DNA of 64,000 bases from Molanna angustata (Eukaryota; Arthropoda; Insecta; Trichoptera; Molannidae): assembly GCA_963576475.1 (NCBI GenBank), contig OY754972.1, positions 32,505,890 to 32,569,889 on the forward strand, read 5' to 3'. The position numbers were made by a program, and so were the translations under genes. This document shows, piece by piece, positions 62,006 to 64,000 of the stretch. The notes beneath the pieces are model-generated. The model did not search any database, had not been told where the DNA came from, and was given only the letters and a program-made list of their open reading frames with translations. Positions within the stretch are counted from its first letter, which is position 1. Each line of letters begins with the position of its first letter.

Positions 62006-62938
62006 CTAGAGATCCAACTGTCGATAGCGATAGTATGTATAGTTGAATAATAGGTACTTACCAAACTATAAATCCAAATTATTGAATATTTTAAGATATT
62101 TTGTTTTCTATACAACACATGTAGGTATGTATGTCAAGATAGGACAGTATGGAGGTCAGTCCTCTTTTCCTACCCAGAATATGAAAACAGCATGATGATA
62201 TGTATGTATGTTAGGAGATTAAGTATCAAACTATTAAGTCTTCTTACATATTGTGTATAGGCAACTGTCATACAAATTGTATGAAGTGATGTCGTCACTA
62301 AATTAAATTTTTATAAAAAAAATTGAGATGTACTACTGCAATGTTAATATTTTTTATAGAAAATTAAATTATCTAGTTGGGGTGTTTCGGCTTTTTTCGA
62401 TATTTTAAAAAACCTCAGAAATATAGGCAAATAAACACATAAATTTATCATAAAAAATATTTTTCTTAATAAAAAATGATTGAGAAATTCTGGAATTGTT
62501 TTGTAAAAACAAATTTAAGATTTTATATCTGTCTATATTTATACCAATTTTCACCGTTCTAGCATTTATGGTTTATGAGATATATAAAAAAATAAAGTAA
62601 AAATTCAAAAGTTAAAAATTTGAATACTTACAATAAATTAATCACTTGAAACTCACCAACACCAAGAACATTTTTTTTTATACTTTTTTGTTTAAATAGT
62701 TTAGTTGGAATACTTTACGTATAAATGAACAACCGATAATAAAATTTTAGATGTTAAGGTCACGGATATCTCTGGATACATACTTATATCAATGTAATGC
62801 TCGGCGTTCATACTGACAAATGTTAGTAAGTAAAAAATATGTACCTGGCCATACAAATCCTGGCATATCTTGGCTTAAAACTATGTTGATATGTTAAGAG
62901 AAATAATCTTTAATAAATGGACAGTTGGATTATGCAAT
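62006..62938 (-). mobile_element. Helentron-like (HINE) element, minus orientation
   Basis: It starts CTAGAGATCCAACTGTCGAT without the usual 3' hairpin, runs collinear with the nested copy at 7,736-8,612, and ends TAATAAATGGACAGTTGG. Its outer left flank AACTGTATTTATAAAGA is shared with that copy. Confidence 0.75.
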
Positions 62939-63199
62939 GCGTGATTGTCACTCGTTAAAACTTATGTGCATCGTCACACCAAAAATATATATAGCTAATT
63001 GTTTTACTACAACAAAGTTCTAAGGAATAATAATATCTTGTCTTTAAAGAGAAATAATCTTTAATAAATGGACAGTTGGATTATGCAATGCGTGATTGTC
63101 ACTCGTTAAAACTTATGTGCATCGTCACACCAAAAATATATATAGCTAATTGTTTTGCTACAACAAAGTTCTAAGGAATAATAATATCTTGTCTTTAAA
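62898..63199. repeat. 151-bp tandem duplication overlapping the Helentron-like end
   Basis: GAGAAATAATCTTTAATAAA starts two copies 151 bp apart, nearly identical (one difference near TTTTACTAC/TTTTGCTAC). Each contains the element terminus ACAGTTGG plus about 110 bp of flank. Confidence 0.93.
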
Positions 63200-63264
63200 G
63201 CACTCAATAGCATGGCCCCTAAGGCACTCAATAGCATGGCCCCTAAAGCACTCAATAGCATGAA
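63199..63264. repeat. 23-bp tandem repeat, 3 copies
   Basis: GCACTCAATAGCATGGCCCC occurs three times, the last one with GAAC. Confidence 0.9.
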
Positions 63265-63304
63265 CTTTGTATTCTATTTTCACCTAACAATAAACAAAGT
63301 ACAC

Positions 63305-63519
63305 TAAGATCAATGACCCAATCCAATAAAAAACTAGTAGAAACCAATCTCACAAATAAGCCAAAATACCTAAATCCATCTTTTGACGTTTCTGGACAAA
63401 AGTCATGGAACAATCTTCCAATGGATATAAGATGTGCCAAAAATATCAAAGAATTCAAAAAGAAATTAAAAACCCATCTTTCCCGTAAATCGTATCTAGA
63501 TTGTCCTTCACCCGTTTAA
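63305..63519 (+). pseudogene. LINE ORF2 C-terminal tail (probably family L3)
   Basis: The frame contains FDVSGQKSWNNLPMDIRCAK and EFKKKLKTHLSRKSYLD and ends PSPV. The pattern K.WN.LP..IR.......FKKKLK.HL closes jockey-like reverse-transcriptase genes. It is in the same orientation as 60,711-61,435 and may be its continuation, split by the Helentron-like insertion. Confidence 0.75.
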
Positions 63520-63711
63520 TATTCCCGTACTTAATATTATGTCTGTTTACTTTTAATAGACTATTTTTTTTTATTATTATTTCATCTGGATTATGTACGT
63601 AATATATATATATATATATATAAGTAGATCGATTTGTGATTTTTATGCATCTTTTAAGTTTGATGTTTCAATATTTTCCAATGTAAGTAATAATTATTTT
63701 TACCTAATATA

Positions 63712-64000
63712 TATACACTGTGTCTCCTAATGCAGGATGCCCTCAAAATCACCAAAGAATGGTGTATATCTGTGGGCCTGAATCTAAATTCAGGGAAAAC
63801 CACACTAATACCATTTACCAACAAAAGAAATCTCCACAATATAAAGAATATCCAGATAAATGGAGAAGATATTGAATGGAGAGACCACACAAAATATCTA
63901 GGAGTGATACTAGATAAAAAGTTGCTGTGGAACAAGCATGTTGAAGAAAAAATCAGCAAAGCGAAATCAGCTATAATGATATGTAGAAAAATTGCAGGAA
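63712..64000 (+). CDS. LINE reverse-transcriptase fragment running off the window
   Basis: An uninterrupted frame to the right edge with LMQDALKITKEWCISVGLNL, NSGKTTLIPFTNKRNL, NGEDIEWRDHTKYLGVILDK and KHVEEKISKAKSAIM. This is the region just after the YADD box in jockey/R1-type reverse transcriptases (W....GL..N..KT....F ... KYLGV.LD). The left end is abrupt, and the rest of the gene is outside the window. Confidence 0.85.

Overview
The window is AT-rich animal DNA with spliced genes, long introns and very many transposable elements. The proteins and repeats point to an insect. Lepidoptera is the most likely order, because of the R1-type LINEs, Helentron-like elements, tRNA-derived SINEs and short TAGGTACCTACC-type words. 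This is an inference from sequence style, not a proven identification.

Host genes. At 1.7-5.6 kb two housekeeping genes lie head to head. On the minus strand are the first four coding exons of syntaxin 8 (STX8), an endosomal SNARE; its SNARE motif and membrane anchor lie beyond the left edge. On the plus strand is a complete single-exon ATG8/GABARAP gene, the ubiquitin-like autophagy protein. Their start codons are 613 bp apart and the interval carries a perfect TATCGATA (DRE) word and a TATA box. Much further right (36-56 kb, minus strand) lie scattered exons of a large gene that resembles the IP3-receptor-interacting KRAP/ITPRID family. Two confident exons (55,453-55,608 and 51,263-51,356) join in phase, and two related 3' exons (37,550-37,683 and 36,520-36,569) both fit the same phase. 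A small terminal exon at 10.8 kb may end this gene or another.

Mobile DNA fills most of the rest. (i) A Helentron-like (HINE) family has copies near 0.8, 7.3, 7.7, 21.3, 49.1, 53.1, 59.6 and 62.0 kb. (ii) A 2.96-kb DNA transposon at 43.4-46.4 kb has 26-bp inverted repeats and a nearly intact spliced transposase-like gene of a family I cannot name. (iii) A hAT element (9.1-10.2 kb), a PIF/Harbinger-like element (16.5-17.0 kb), a mariner (33.7-35.0 kb), a decayed IS630/Tc1-type transposase inside an STX8 intron, a pogo-like scrap (48.9 kb) and a possible MITE (20.1-21.1 kb) are present. (iv) The 23-34 kb block is a graveyard of R1-type and other LINE pieces mixed with two antisense 28S rRNA fragments, one of which starts where R1 elements classically insert. 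(v) Other LINE scraps lie at 6.6, 11.6, 12.7, 19.2, 22.4, 52.4, 57, 58.4, 60.7 and 63.3-64 kb. At least five tRNA-derived SINE copies are present.

Tandem arrays are unusually frequent. They include 137 bp x 12 (47.0-48.6 kb), 113 bp x 5 (13.8 kb), 28 bp x 9 (23.0 kb), 45 bp x 4 (37.1 kb), 41-42 bp arrays (50.2 and 61.2 kb), a 0.7-kb minisatellite (51.5 kb), a minisatellite-rich block (38.7-40.8 kb) and a TA microsatellite of about 240 bp (18.2 kb).
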